A stretch of DNA of 64,000 nucleotides, taken from Sphaerulina vaccinii (lineage: Eukaryota > Ascomycota > Dothideomycetes > Mycosphaerellales > Mycosphaerellaceae). The stretch is taken from positions 868,001 to 932,000 of the forward strand of contig JAKUDP010000013.1 in NCBI GenBank assembly GCA_022570795.1. The letters are read 5' to 3'. The notes beneath the pieces were generated by a model. That model ran no database searches. It had not been told where the DNA came from and saw only the letters and a program-made list of their open reading frames with translations. Numbering within the stretch: position 1 is the stretch's first letter; each line of letters starts with the position of its first letter. Made by a program: the position numbers and the translations under genes. Positions 49,071-58,956 of the stretch are shown here, piece by piece.

Positions 49071-49344
49071 CGGCCTGAAAAGAACTCAACTCTCACATTA
49101 CGTTATATCTATGCATATCCCGCTCTGCCCTCTCAGATGTGTCATCTTCTCATTATACAAGTAAGTAATGATAGCAATAACTTTTCCTTCTTCGTTTCGT
49201 AAAATGAGTGTCTCGGCCGTTGTTGTGCCCTCTCACTTCTGTACTTCGTGAGTATCGTGCCATCGCCATGCAAATCTTCCATCAGAAAAACGCCTCGCTA
49301 AATGCCAGCAAACTATTATGTATATGTTTCATTCCTCCAGTTGA

Positions 49345-52300
49345 TCAACGCTCCGCGGAGCCAAGATAATCATTGCCATTCGTCGGCGGAGTACCATACT
49401 CCACACTAGCAGTCCCTTCTCTCAACGCAGCCGCAGCGCCAATACTGTTCCTCGAGATGCTGTCCTGTGCTCGATGATGACTGACATAATTCGACTTGGC
49501 CGTAGAGCCCTGTCGAGGTCTATCATCCACATCGGGTGTGCTGCCATTACTGTCAAATCCTTCAAACACGTTCGTGCCAGATACGTCTTGACTAGGTGTC
49601 CTTCGCGAACTTCTTCTCGGTACGGAAGGGGTTGGAAGGTTGCTGCGCACACTGGGCTGGCGAGAATGGTCGCCCCAGCTGAGTCCATCGACTGCGCGAA
49701 GCCAGTCCTGTCCACCAGCAGACTCCGCAATGTCAATATTGCTCATTCCGCCACTTCGAGCTGAACTCATACGTGATGGTCCTGGTGGCAGGTTCAGCGC
49801 CCCAGCATGAGCTTGCTGATTCGTCGTAAAGCGCGAAGCATTGCTGTTGAATCGTGAAGGCAAGTCGATACTCGGGCTCGTCTCAATAGGCGCTAGCATC
49901 GGGACAGGCTGATCGGAGTATCTCGTTCGCGGCGCCTCGAACTCTTGTGATGACCTTCGACTCGCTGCTGAGGCGTCGCTTGCTCGACGTGGAGGAGTTG
50001 GCGCTACACCTATGGCATCGGCATGTTCGAAAGTGATGGGCTCCAGTACGGGCATACCAAGTGCATCGCTATCAGGACGGACACGAGCATTTCCACTGAT
50101 GGCGCTGTCGCGTGCATTGCCAAACTGAAAGTCGAAACTGTCGCCCGTCATTCGTGGGACAGAGTCGAGAGCCGTCATATCGGCTGCTGCAGTCGCAGTA
50201 CCTGAGTTCAGTGCAGGGCTGGCTGGGGTCATGGATCGCTCCATGGTGCCGTCCATCGATCGCTCGGCACCAGCGACAGCCTGCGGCGGAGGAGAGCCGG
50301 GAGTGTCAGGCATATCTTGATATGGTTCCTGATGCATGCCTGGACTCGTGGTCATCTCTACACCGTCTTCGGGCTCTCTAATCATCCCAGGCGGCGCTCT
50401 TGCTGATCTGACAACCTCGAAACCTTTGGCTTGGTCCTTGGTCTTGCCTCCCTTGACGCCAAATATCAGCTTATTGAGCCAGCTCTGCGCCGTGGATGCG
50501 GGTCCAGTTGGATCGGCAGGTCCAGTCTTCAGCTTCCTCGTGGCCTGCTCATTCAGGGCGGGTCCTCGATAGTACTGATCGACTTCGCGCACAGCATAAT
50601 CGGTCCTGGTAGCTGGCTCAAATCTTGCAGTCTCGTCATTCGAGCCAGTCCTGTTGCGCATGTATGCAGGCGCCGGCGAGCCGAAAGCATTGCTATCGTA
50701 GCTTGCATCTCGAGCGTGTCCAGGACCAGTAGGAGAGTCCTGGTAAGGGAAGTCGCCGGTGCTCCTCGTCTTCAGTGCAGCGCTACCGAGTGTTTCCATT
50801 GTCGCCTTTCTAGGTCGTGGTGGTCGGTAGTATCCATCCTTCTCTGCTTTAGCACCAGTCATGGATGCGCCTCCGTTAGTCATACTATGGCTAAGCTGGT
50901 TGCTCTCCAAGTCGGCATCTGGAGAGCTGACATTCTCTCCTGGCTGGCTGAAGTTTTCGAAGCCGCTCATTCTGTTCAAGAGCTGCTGGCTGCTGGCCGA
51001 GATCGATCTGCTTCGCGTACCATACGCAGTGTCAGCACCTAGTATCGCAGCGCTACTCATCATGGAACCACGATCAGCAGGATCCCTCGCGCGTTCAGGC
51101 CTCTTCTTCAATGCTCGCCAGTTCATGATACTACCTCGAACGGCGCCATTGTCTTTGTCTCCTCCAGCGCCCAACGCACGAGCCACAACTTCTATCAGTG
51201 TCTGCATCGAGTTCAGGAAGAAGCCGAAGATGAGCACACAGGCGTGAAGTAGTAGGATCACGTATCCAATCCATCCTTTGGGCGCCTCTGTGACACCCAG
51301 ACTCGGCATGAATGCGATCATAAGGAGGACTGTAGTGAGACGGATCGTTGCAAAGAAGGTATGGTACAGATTCATACTCGTCTGCCCCTGGAAAGGTCGG
51401 AAGCCGTTCAAGGTCAGGATCAGAATCACCTCGCAGATGGCCAGAACTATGATCTGCGCAATACCAGAAGGCTGAATCGCGCCAATGGCCACTCCACGAA
51501 CAAATGTGATGAAGACCGGCACCAGTGCGAAGGGCGCTGCGCTGTCGCTGTATGTGTTGTATAATGGACCGTATAGCAGCACTGTCGGCATCTCGTCAAA
51601 GAGGAGCGTTCTTGGCTTGGTCGTGAAGATGACGCGCAGGATCCAGCCTGCCCATACCACCATGATGATCAACAGAATCACTGCGCACACTGACACACTT
51701 GTAGGCGAGTGTGACCAGATGACCAGCTGGAACAAGCTCAATGCCACGATCGGCAGAATGAAGAAGTTGAACAGCAGTCTGATGATGTTTCCCAGCGTGA
51801 ATGGCAAGTTCTTCTGTCGCAAATCTTCCTCGGTAGTATGCGTGGCGATGTGCAGCAGCCAGCGTCCAAGGAATCCAAGCTGGCACAGAGCGACCACGAC
51901 GGCAGCAATCACAAGCAGCCAGATAACCATTCCCGCCCAGATATCGCCATCGCTGGTCATGCCTACGAGTTGGCTCATCCTAGTTATGCCATAGGTAGCA
52001 TTCGTGCTGTACAACCCATCTATCAGGCTCTGTGTGCCACCTCCACTGACAAAGCTCTGGTTGAACATGAGATTAGACCACGCAGCCTGACTGACAGCAG
52101 GTTGGTAGAAGCCAGGATACTGCAGTGTCAGACTTCCAGTGAGGACGATGAACTGAATGTATTGCAAGCAGTCTCCGAACCCTGGTGTCACCAGTCGTAG
52201 CAGATCTTCATCTCTTCCATAGTTGCTGCTCCACTTGAAGATATCCGAGCTACCCCAAGGTGACCATATTGCCGCAGCCAGCGTAGCCACACCCTTCAGG

Positions 52301-52986
52301 ATCAAGATAACAGCAGGCAGCCATGTCAATAGTCCAACAATGCTCGTTCCTAGGTCCGGCGTGATCTGAACGCTGACGCAGGCAATACTTGCTGCTCCCA
52401 CATCGCCACTGATGATATGCAGCGTCGTGGAAATGGTGCTGAAGGCGTATGAGCTGTTGAATGGCTGATTGAGATTGAATGCGGGCAGCTCGCCGGGATT
52501 GTATCGACTGGCATTGAAGGCAGGACCCAGTGGACATTCTCCCGTACCATTGACGAGCGTGGGACAGAATGCCGTTCCGCGATTGTCGTGAGCCGTATAG
52601 GTCAAGACTGCATAGTCGGCAGTCAAAGTCGCCAGCTTATCATCTGTGCCCACGTTCGCTATCTTGCCAAAGCTGTCGTTACTATTCGACCATTGTGGAC
52701 TGTCCGCAGATGGGTACTCTCCCGTGAACTGCTGCCCAGAGACATTGCCGTATATCGTCAAATTCAAGTTACGCGCGAACTGATCATTCTCCAGAAAAGT
52801 GGCATCGACAAAGTAGGGCGTGAACTGCAGCTGTTTCGGGTTCGAGTTGATTGTCCTGGAGGGGAGGCAGTTCTCGAAGGTGATGAAGGCGGCGTGTATG
52901 CTCGGTAGCAGTAGCGATAGGAGTGGTATGAGTGCGAGCAGCGTGTTCGATGGCGCCGACCAGACGCCGCGCGGAAGCGCTCTCAT
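49345..52986 (-). CDS. TRP-like membrane protein with N-terminal ML-like domain (Flc/Pkd2-type)
   Basis: An intronless 1213-residue protein. A signal peptide (to about residue 33) leads into an ML-like lipid-binding ectodomain (34-210) with many N-glycosylation sites and paired cysteines. Then come about nine membrane helices (215-620) of the TRP-like family, with a long loop near 300-345. The cytosolic tail (620-1213) is disordered, rich in Ser/Pro, and carries many potential phosphosites. Fungal relatives (yeast Flc proteins, fission-yeast Pkd2 and Trp1322) act in calcium homeostasis, FAD/heme transport in the ER, and cell-wall integrity. Which of these applies here cannot be read from sequence. 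Start codon choice is supported by the signal peptide. Confidence 0.85.
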   Translation of the reverse strand: MRALPRGVWSAPSNTLLALIPLLSLLLPSIHAAFITFENCLPSRTINSNPKQLQFTPYFVDATFLENDQFARNLNLTIYGNVSGQQFTGEYPSADSPQWSNSNDSFGKIANVGTDDKLATLTADYAVLTYTAHDNRGTAFCPTLVNGTGECPLGPAFNASRYNPGELPAFNLNQPFNSSYAFSTISTTLHIISGDVGAASIACVSVQITPDLGTSIVGLLTWLPAVILILKGVATLAAAIWSPWGSSDIFKWSSNYGRDEDLLRLVTPGFGDCLQYIQFIVLTGSLTLQYPGFYQPAVSQAAWSNLMFNQSFVSGGGTQSLIDGLYSTNATYGITRMSQLVGMTSDGDIWAGMVIWLLVIAAVVVALCQLGFLGRWLLHIATHTTEEDLRQKNLPFTLGNIIRLLFNFFILPIVALSLFQLVIWSHSPTSVSVCAVILLIIMVVWAGWILRVIFTTKPRTLLFDEMPTVLLYGPLYNTYSDSAAPFALVPVFITFVRGVAIGAIQPSGIAQIIVLAICEVILILTLNGFRPFQGQTSMNLYHTFFATIRLTTVLLMIAFMPSLGVTEAPKGWIGYVILLLHACVLIFGFFLNSMQTLIEVVARALGAGGDKDNGAVRGSIMNWRALKKRPERARDPADRGSMMSSAAILGADTAYGTRSRSISASSQQLLNRMSGFENFSQPGENVSSPDADLESNQLSHSMTNGGASMTGAKAEKDGYYRPPRPRKATMETLGSAALKTRSTGDFPYQDSPTGPGHARDASYDSNAFGSPAPAYMRNRTGSNDETARFEPATRTDYAVREVDQYYRGPALNEQATRKLKTGPADPTGPASTAQSWLNKLIFGVKGGKTKDQAKGFEVVRSARAPPGMIREPEDGVEMTTSPGMHQEPYQDMPDTPGSPPPQAVAGAERSMDGTMERSMTPASPALNSGTATAAADMTALDSVPRMTGDSFDFQFGNARDSAISGNARVRPDSDALGMPVLEPITFEHADAIGVAPTPPRRASDASAASRRSSQEFEAPRTRYSDQPVPMLAPIETSPSIDLPSRFNSNASRFTTNQQAHAGALNLPPGPSRMSSARSGGMSNIDIAESAGGQDWLRAVDGLSWGDHSRQPSVRSNLPTPSVPRRSSRRTPSQDVSGTNVFEGFDSNGSTPDVDDRPRQGSTAKSNYVSHHRAQDSISRNSIGAAAALREGTASVEYGTPPTNGNDYLGSAER

Positions 52987-54132
52987 TGTGGTCTGGCCTG
53001 CTCATCGATTGCCAGAGTCGTCGCAGTCTGACAGTACTGGCATTGGCGGTGCAGTATATTAATCCTGTGCCTTGAGTATCGGTGTTGAAGGTGATGTGGA
53101 GTTGGTAGAGATAATTCTCGAAGCTCGAGCAGGGTTGCCTGACACTCGCAGCAGTCGCAATGCTCAACTCAAGCCAAGCCAAGCCAAGAAACGCAGGTCG
53201 TCGATCACGCTCTTTCCCGAGTAGCGACTGTCCAATGATATGCTGCTTTCCAAGAAGTGTATACGTGGAGAATATGGACACAGAATTGAAGACACCAGTA
53301 CCTCCTAATACAGATTGTGAGTGTGAAGTGGTATGGGTGAAGGAACAGAACAACAGGTTAGGTGTCTTGTCATCGCTGCCCTCACTGGCCTCAGGTTTTG
53401 TGCATCTATACTTGGATACACATCCCTGACAAGTGTACACATCCCTGTAGAGCCAGTCTACCGGATCGCAATAGAATAAGCCGAGACATCAGATTGACGA
53501 CGCTGCATCTTCCACCTTTTCGTCTACTTGCATCACTTGTGCGACATCTGCCTGCTACATATCTTCGTCGACGATAAGCAGCTTAGTAAAGAATTCCCGA
53601 CACACATTCCTCGCCGAGAGAAATGCCTGGTGTGCTTCAAGTTACGAGAATCCTGCCGCAGCGCCGGGAAGGATACGATACAGTCGTCGCTCTCGCATTG
53701 GCGATATCTCAGGTCCAATGCGACATCTAAGGTGTTCGAGTACTCTTCTCGATAGTACATAGAAGACTGGCGAGATCAGTAGGAGGGAGCCAAAGACAGT
53801 CCTAAGCAGTAGGTTCAGGGTGATGGTGTGAATGCGAAGGGAAAGAAAACCTTCAAAACTGCGAGCGCTTACTGATTGGGCGACGAGCTTGCTATAGCGA
53901 AGGAAGACTTCTAATCAGTGCAGCGACTGCTTGAACTGCAGGATAAGCGCTGCTATGGAAGATCCAAGTTGGGGTTGTGGGAAGCCATAAGAAGGTAAGT
54001 CGTATGTCCTCCTCTTCCTGGAGGCGGATAGCTTTGACACCGAGCTTGCTGCCGGGTCCCACCATCCTAGGCCACGATAGGTTCATTGACTATGCTACTG
54101 CTTGACAACCTGGCGTCTCTCCAATCGCTGCC
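52987..54132. other. Intergenic, divergent region upstream of TRP-like gene
   Basis: No gene is supported. A short direct repeat of AAGCC units lies at 53166-53186. Open frames overlapping the start of the TRP-like gene have no recognisable features. Confidence 0.4.
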
Positions 54133-55674
54133 ATGTTGCTGTCGTCGTTATTGTTGGCTTTGCTGGCCGAGGCTACACAGCAACAACAAAATCCTCTGCT
54201 TGGCTTCTCGGACCATCCTCAAGATATACATCACGAAAGCATTGCCATCATTGGCGCCGGCATTGGCGGAGCGGCTGTAGCATTTGGTCTTCACGAGCGC
54301 AGTCGCAATCTGCCTTCTACACGAAAAGTCACAATGTTTGAAAGCGAAGACCAAGTATAGGGCCGCATCAAGAGCAGCTATCTCTACCCTGGCAGAGGCG
54401 CTCGGAAATGGATCGAAGAAGGCGCCACCCACTTTTACGCCGGGGACTGGTGCGTTGCTTCGGCCATGGACGATGTTGGCCTGAAGCCAGTGTTGCCACT
54501 TCCTTAGCCAGCGTCCTATAGCATTGAGCATTGGAGGAACGACGATGTGAGACGCGAAATAAAGTGCAATGCCGGATCGACTGCATGGCACGATCGTCTG
54601 TACGGATTCTGGAGGTATGGATCCTCCTGGCGTATCTTTCATTCTGCTGTCCAGTCTGCCTTGGATGCCTGGGACTCGTTCGCTTCTCGTTATACGTATC
54701 CATTCACCAGCATCGAACAGGCGTTGAACAAAGCTGGCCTCTCCCCGCTCGTGTACGGGCCTACCACAGCGTATCTACAGAATCTTTCTGTCAGTCCTGC
54801 GTTGCAGGACGACTTCATACAGCCTTGTACTCGAGGCAGGGCATCACAGCATCTGTCTGGTGGCAGTGCCTTGTCAGCCCTTCTGGCGTCGGGACGGTCC
54901 ACGACTGTCTCGATTCACGGTGGCAATAGTCAGCTGGTAGAGCGGATGATACGACTGTCGGAGGCGAACCTGCAGACCAATGCTCTCGTGACCGCCATAT
55001 CCCCCGGCTATACCAAGCGCTATAGACTCTCCATCTCCCACTCGACTTCACAAGAGTGTTCGCGGGTCGAAGTGACGGAGTTCAACACCATAATTCTTGC
55101 CGCTCCACTGCAGAGTACCAGTCTTGACCTGAGCAGGCTCGATTTGCACCCGACTGTACTGTCGTCGTCTCCAGGCATCGAGACTCACGTCACGCACTTT
55201 TCCTCACCGGTCGCCATCACTACCAACCTATCGTCGTTGCCTCTAGACATCAGCCTCAAGGGCGAGATGACCTTGACGACATCATTGAACACTGCGAACG
55301 TGCTGAATCTCCACCGAGGTACCGCTTGCTTCAAGAGAGTAGGGCGCTTTTCTGACGATGAATGCGACGAGTGCGATGAAGACATCTATCTCTACCGCGT
55401 TCACTCGGCCAGTCACTTGGCTGAGCAGGACCTCGTGCGCATGATAGGCCAAGATTGGAAGAAAGACACCCAATTGGATGACTATGGCATCCACTACGTG
55501 CGTCGACAGGTTTGGCCATACTCACACCCTCAAGGCGGCATGGACTTCCTGGACGAGATCGAGATCGCACCCAATCTCTGGTATCTGTATGGCGCGGAGA
55601 GTGTCATGTCGTCTATGGAGATGAGCTGTCGTATGGGTCGCAATGTTGCGGAGCTGGTGCATAGGAGGCGGTAG
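54133..55674 (+). pseudogene. Prenylcysteine oxidase-like flavoprotein with two in-frame TAG codons
   Basis: A 514-codon frame with a signal peptide, then the FAD-binding GxGxxG motif (IAIIGAGIGGAAVAFGL). A region consistent with prenylcysteine oxidase/farnesylcysteine lyase follows to the C-terminus (LDEIEIAPNLWYLYGAESVMSSMEM). The family enzyme oxidises farnesyl- or geranylgeranyl-cysteine released from degraded prenylated proteins, in lysosome/vacuole. The frame is cut by TAG at 54358-54360 (codon 76, inside the conserved VGGR site after the first FAD strand) and by TAG at 54505-54507 (codon 125). Sequence between and after the stops is homologous protein in the same frame, and an intron removing the first stop would break the frame. 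It is therefore most likely a young pseudogene. Family assignment is moderately firm. Confidence 0.65.
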
Positions 55675-56110
55675 ATTGAGCACGCATCTCGAAACGATGG
55701 CTCACAGGACATGTGTGTATACCCGAAAGCTACCTCAAGAGCTCTACCAAATCTAGGAGGTACCCACTCCTTTTGAAGCTGCCAAGACAGTCATTAGCTA
55801 GCGTGCAACAGTACCACTTGTGAGTGCCTAGGAGGTCGGATCTTGATATCTTTTGTCTGCTCAAAGCTGCCGAGGAAAGTAGGACGTAAGCTGCGGAGCA
55901 AAACATAATGCAGATAGAGTTGCGAGCAACTGACTATGCTCACGCATCTTTGCAATCACTGCGGCTTTGCAAGCGGCCCCCACCTCCTCACAGAGATCGT
56001 CCGTGACTCAGAGAGAGCCTATTAAGAGAGGCGCTTGCAAATCGAAAGTGATTGCAAATGTGAGTGCCCATGGTTATTTGGCAGGTGCTCGAACTATATG
56101 ATATTGTTGG
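55675..56110. other. Intergenic
   Basis: No gene is supported between the two converging genes; nothing repeated or structured was noticed. Confidence 0.4.
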
Positions 56111-57094
56111 TCATGGAATCGTAGCGTCATACAGAAACGGGCCAAGGATCAAGACGACGAGTATGATGATAGTCGCGACGTTCATGATGAACTCCGCTCG
56201 GCTTTCCACAGCTTTCCTTGGCTCGTTACCCATTGACCCCATATGATCAAACGCGTCTCGATCAAGGCTCATGCTTGCCATGGTCTTTGCCAATTGCTTG
56301 AGACCACTTTTTTCTGCCACCTGGTTTCTCATCTTCACAGACTTGATCCAGACAGCTCTCAACAGGGCATGCGAACTTGGATGACAATCTCCAAAGTCTT
56401 CTGGTCTAACTCCAGTGAAGCTCTGAGAATCTCGGAATTCGTGAGACATCGCCCCTTCGATATTCAGTCTGGCGTCAACATTGGTGAGCAACCTTTGTAG
56501 AGCCTCGATGTGAGTAGCAATTCTGATAAAGCCACTGCCGTGGCCCGTGTTGCCAATGTTGTAGTCGCGATCGTGTTCACAAGACGAATCCAGACATTTT
56601 TTGCTTCTTGAACAGCTGTACAGGTAGACGAAGGCGTGCACACATTCGTGTAAGAGAGTGCCAACTTTGCTGAGACGGATGTCGGCGTCGCCTCGTGCAA
56701 CGTGGTTGTCTTGAGGAGTCAGGGAGATGACAGGAGCTCCAGTCTCGTACGATGTGCATCCGTATATTCCGTCTTTGTGTGTCCAATGGAACGGAACAGT
56801 ATCAAGCCGATTGCAGAAGAAGACGGCGCTGATGATTTCAATCGCTCGGTTCATGTCTGCTGTGCTTGGTATAAGGTTCGATTCCGTGTTCGTCAAGCAC
56901 ATCTGGTTCCAGCATTGAAGCCACTCGATCCAGTCTTGGACCGAAGCCTGTTCGGAGCGAGACCAGAGTTCCACTGGGGTATTGAGATGGTCCTTGAGGA
57001 AAGTACATAGGTCGTCCACTCGATGGCTACGATAGGTCAACTTGTGATAGCCAGATCGCAAGCGTTTCCCTAGTGGTATGAGGTGAGAAGCCAT
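56111..57094 (-). CDS. SprT-like zinc metallopeptidase family protein, copy 3, C-terminally membrane-anchored
   Basis: A 327-residue intact frame. The family blocks are W..CWNQMC ... IPSTADM...VFFCNRL..V.FHW (58-104), HECVH at 149-153 and His185 in TGHGSGF. A Cys-rich insert lies between the zinc motifs (CSRSKKCLDSSC, 161-172). The last 25 residues form a single hydrophobic helix (FIMNVATIIILVVLILGPFLY), a typical tail anchor that would place the peptidase domain on the cytosolic face of a membrane. The Lys/Arg-rich C-terminal region of copy 2 is absent. It lies about 9 kb from copy 2, separated by the TRP-like gene and the prenylcysteine oxidase pseudogene, on the same strand. Confidence 0.75.
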   Translation of the reverse strand: MASHLIPLGKRLRSGYHKLTYRSHRVDDLCTFLKDHLNTPVELWSRSEQASVQDWIEWLQCWNQMCLTNTESNLIPSTADMNRAIEIISAVFFCNRLDTVPFHWTHKDGIYGCTSYETGAPVISLTPQDNHVARGDADIRLSKVGTLLHECVHAFVYLYSCSRSKKCLDSSCEHDRDYNIGNTGHGSGFIRIATHIEALQRLLTNVDARLNIEGAMSHEFRDSQSFTGVRPEDFGDCHPSSHALLRAVWIKSVKMRNQVAEKSGLKQLAKTMASMSLDRDAFDHMGSMGNEPRKAVESRAEFIMNVATIIILVVLILGPFLYDATIP

Positions 57095-57847
57095 ACTGGA
57101 TGTATGATAGAGAGAATTGGAGAGGTGTTGATGTCCTTGGCTGTCCTAGGGTATGCTAATGTATCGTGTGCTGTTGAGGGTTTCTGTTGTGTTGTTGTTC
57201 GTGCTAGATGTTTTGCTGATTTGTGATAGATCGAGGCATGTTGTGCCCACCAGTGGTATAAGTAGTCTGGACTTCTTGCTCAATCAGTATCAGCCCATAG
57301 AAGACATGTCTCTCAGATAGAAGACATAACAGCGAACTCTGATCCCAGTCGAGGTACAATACCTCAATGAGACGAATGAGACGGGCCTATTGTGTTTTGT
57401 GTCAGTCGTCTCTACCGGTTAAGAATGGCTTAAGTCGTGACACTATTGATCGCGCCCTCGAGATGTGCGGTTTCGTGATGCGTGTGTGGGATGCATTGGC
57501 AAGATTGGCGTTCTGTATCGCCCTAGCTACCTCAGATCAGTAGACACATTATGTCCTCGTGTCTCGTCAGAAATTCGTCCTTGGTCTTGAGCTTGTCTGG
57601 ACTCTGAAATCGTCCCATGCTTGGAAGTGCGCCGCGACAACGGCTGATGAATTTGTGAGAGGAGCTTCAGCAGGAGTGTAGACTGGCATTACCAATGTCG
57701 TGGAAGAAGGCTAGAATCGCGTTCTATATCGGCCCATGTACTCCAGATCAGTAAAGTCGAATGCATCTCATCATGTCTCATCAGACAGTCGTTCCTGGTC
57801 CTTCCTCCGTACCCAAGTGCACCTCCAGTCCTTCCCTCCTTTCTTCT
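57095..57847. other. Intergenic
   Basis: No gene is supported. A phrase of about 30 bp recurs imperfectly near 57500-57545 and 57710-57750 (GGCGTTCTGTATCGCCC... ATCAGTA), suggesting a small local duplication of roughly 200 bp. Confidence 0.4.
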
Positions 57848-58521
57848 CTAGTAAGACAAATCCGGGAACTTCCTCAAAAAGTGACTCGGACACTCATACC
57901 CACCCGGGTTATGATTCAAATACATCTGATGATACTTCTCCGCATCCCACCACTCGCCCGCCTCCAAAATCTCCGTCACAACTTTGCCCTTCCACCACTG
58001 CTCGTTCACAGCTTTTGTGACCTTCTCCGCAATCTTCTTCTGCTCTTCATCATGGTAGAAGATTCCACTTCTATATTGCGATCCAGTATCAGGACCTTGT
58101 CGGTTCGCAGTTGTAGGGTCGTGCATTTTGTAGAAGTATTCGATCAGAGTTTGGTAGGTGACTTTCGTGGGATCGAAGACGATTTGGCAGGCTTCAGCAT
58201 CTATAACAACAACATCATTAGCACACGTCCCTCTCTTCTCATGTTGAATGGATACTCACGACCAGTCCTCCCCGAACAAACCGCACGATAACTCGGATCT
58301 TTGGTATCACCTCCAATATATCCCACTCTCGCGTCCAATAATCCCTTATCCTTGAAATCATGTCTGTACATATGTTCCACTCCCCAGAAGCAGCCAGCGG
58401 CGATTGTGGCTTTCTGTGCGCCTTCTGGAAGTGCCATGGCTGTAGCTGGACCTTGTTCGCCTGCGAAGTGCATGGTTGAGCTCGAGAAGGGTCGGAAGAG
58501 GCGTTGGATGAATGAGGACAT
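57848..58521 (-). CDS. msrA: Peptide methionine-S-sulfoxide reductase MsrA
   Basis: Repairs oxidised methionine (S-sulfoxide) in proteins using thioredoxin. Two exons, 58521-58260 and 58200-57848, joined across a 59 bp intron, give 204 residues. The catalytic Cys44 lies in GCFWG; YIGGDTKDPSY and SGRTGHAEACQIVFDP follow the MsrA pattern, with the last one restored by splicing. A resolving Cys sits near the C-terminus in GYECPSHFL. The first about 20 residues (MSSFIQRLFRPFSSST) are basic and Ser-rich, so mitochondrial targeting is possible, with an internal start at Met17 for a cytosolic form; that is inference. Confidence 0.93.
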
Positions 58522-58956
58522 TGTGATACCGCCTACAAAGAGGAGCGTGATGTAGAGGTATTTGTGAGCAATGATGAAGGTAGTCAGGTAGGTGGAATGT
58601 GGGATGTTGTAGTGGCGAAGATGTAAAGAGAAGTTGTAGTGCTCGGAGCTATGCTAGGACCAGGATCGCTTTGATATGTCATCATCAACTCTGATCTACA
58701 GGCGGAGCTGTCTCCGTTTTGCCACTTAGCCGTCAAAGGAGATATTGGTAGTGAAAGTAATGAAATGTCGTGTCACGATGTCAGGTACGATGTCAGGTAC
58801 TGGCATTCACCTGCCACATCCGATTTCATATCCAGCGCCGTCGCTATGGGTATCTTCCTATCATAATCCAGCATTCCGAAGCATAGATATTCCCTACACC
58901 TTCCATGCTTCCAGAAGCTCTAGTCGTCACTGTCGTTATATACCATATATCCCTTT
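58522..58956. other. Intergenic, upstream of MsrA
   Basis: No gene is supported. The direct repeat ATGTCAGGTACG/ATGTCAGGTACT occurs at about 58778-58801. Confidence 0.4.

Noticed and set aside
52784..53440. 218-codon minus-strand frame
   Set aside because: It overlaps the 5' end of the TRP-like gene in another frame and has no family features; at most an upstream open frame in the leader.
54358..54400. An intron removing the first TAG of the flavoprotein
   Set aside because: The GTATAG to GGCAG candidate breaks the reading frame and would delete sequence that looks like protein (GRIKSSYLYPGRG).
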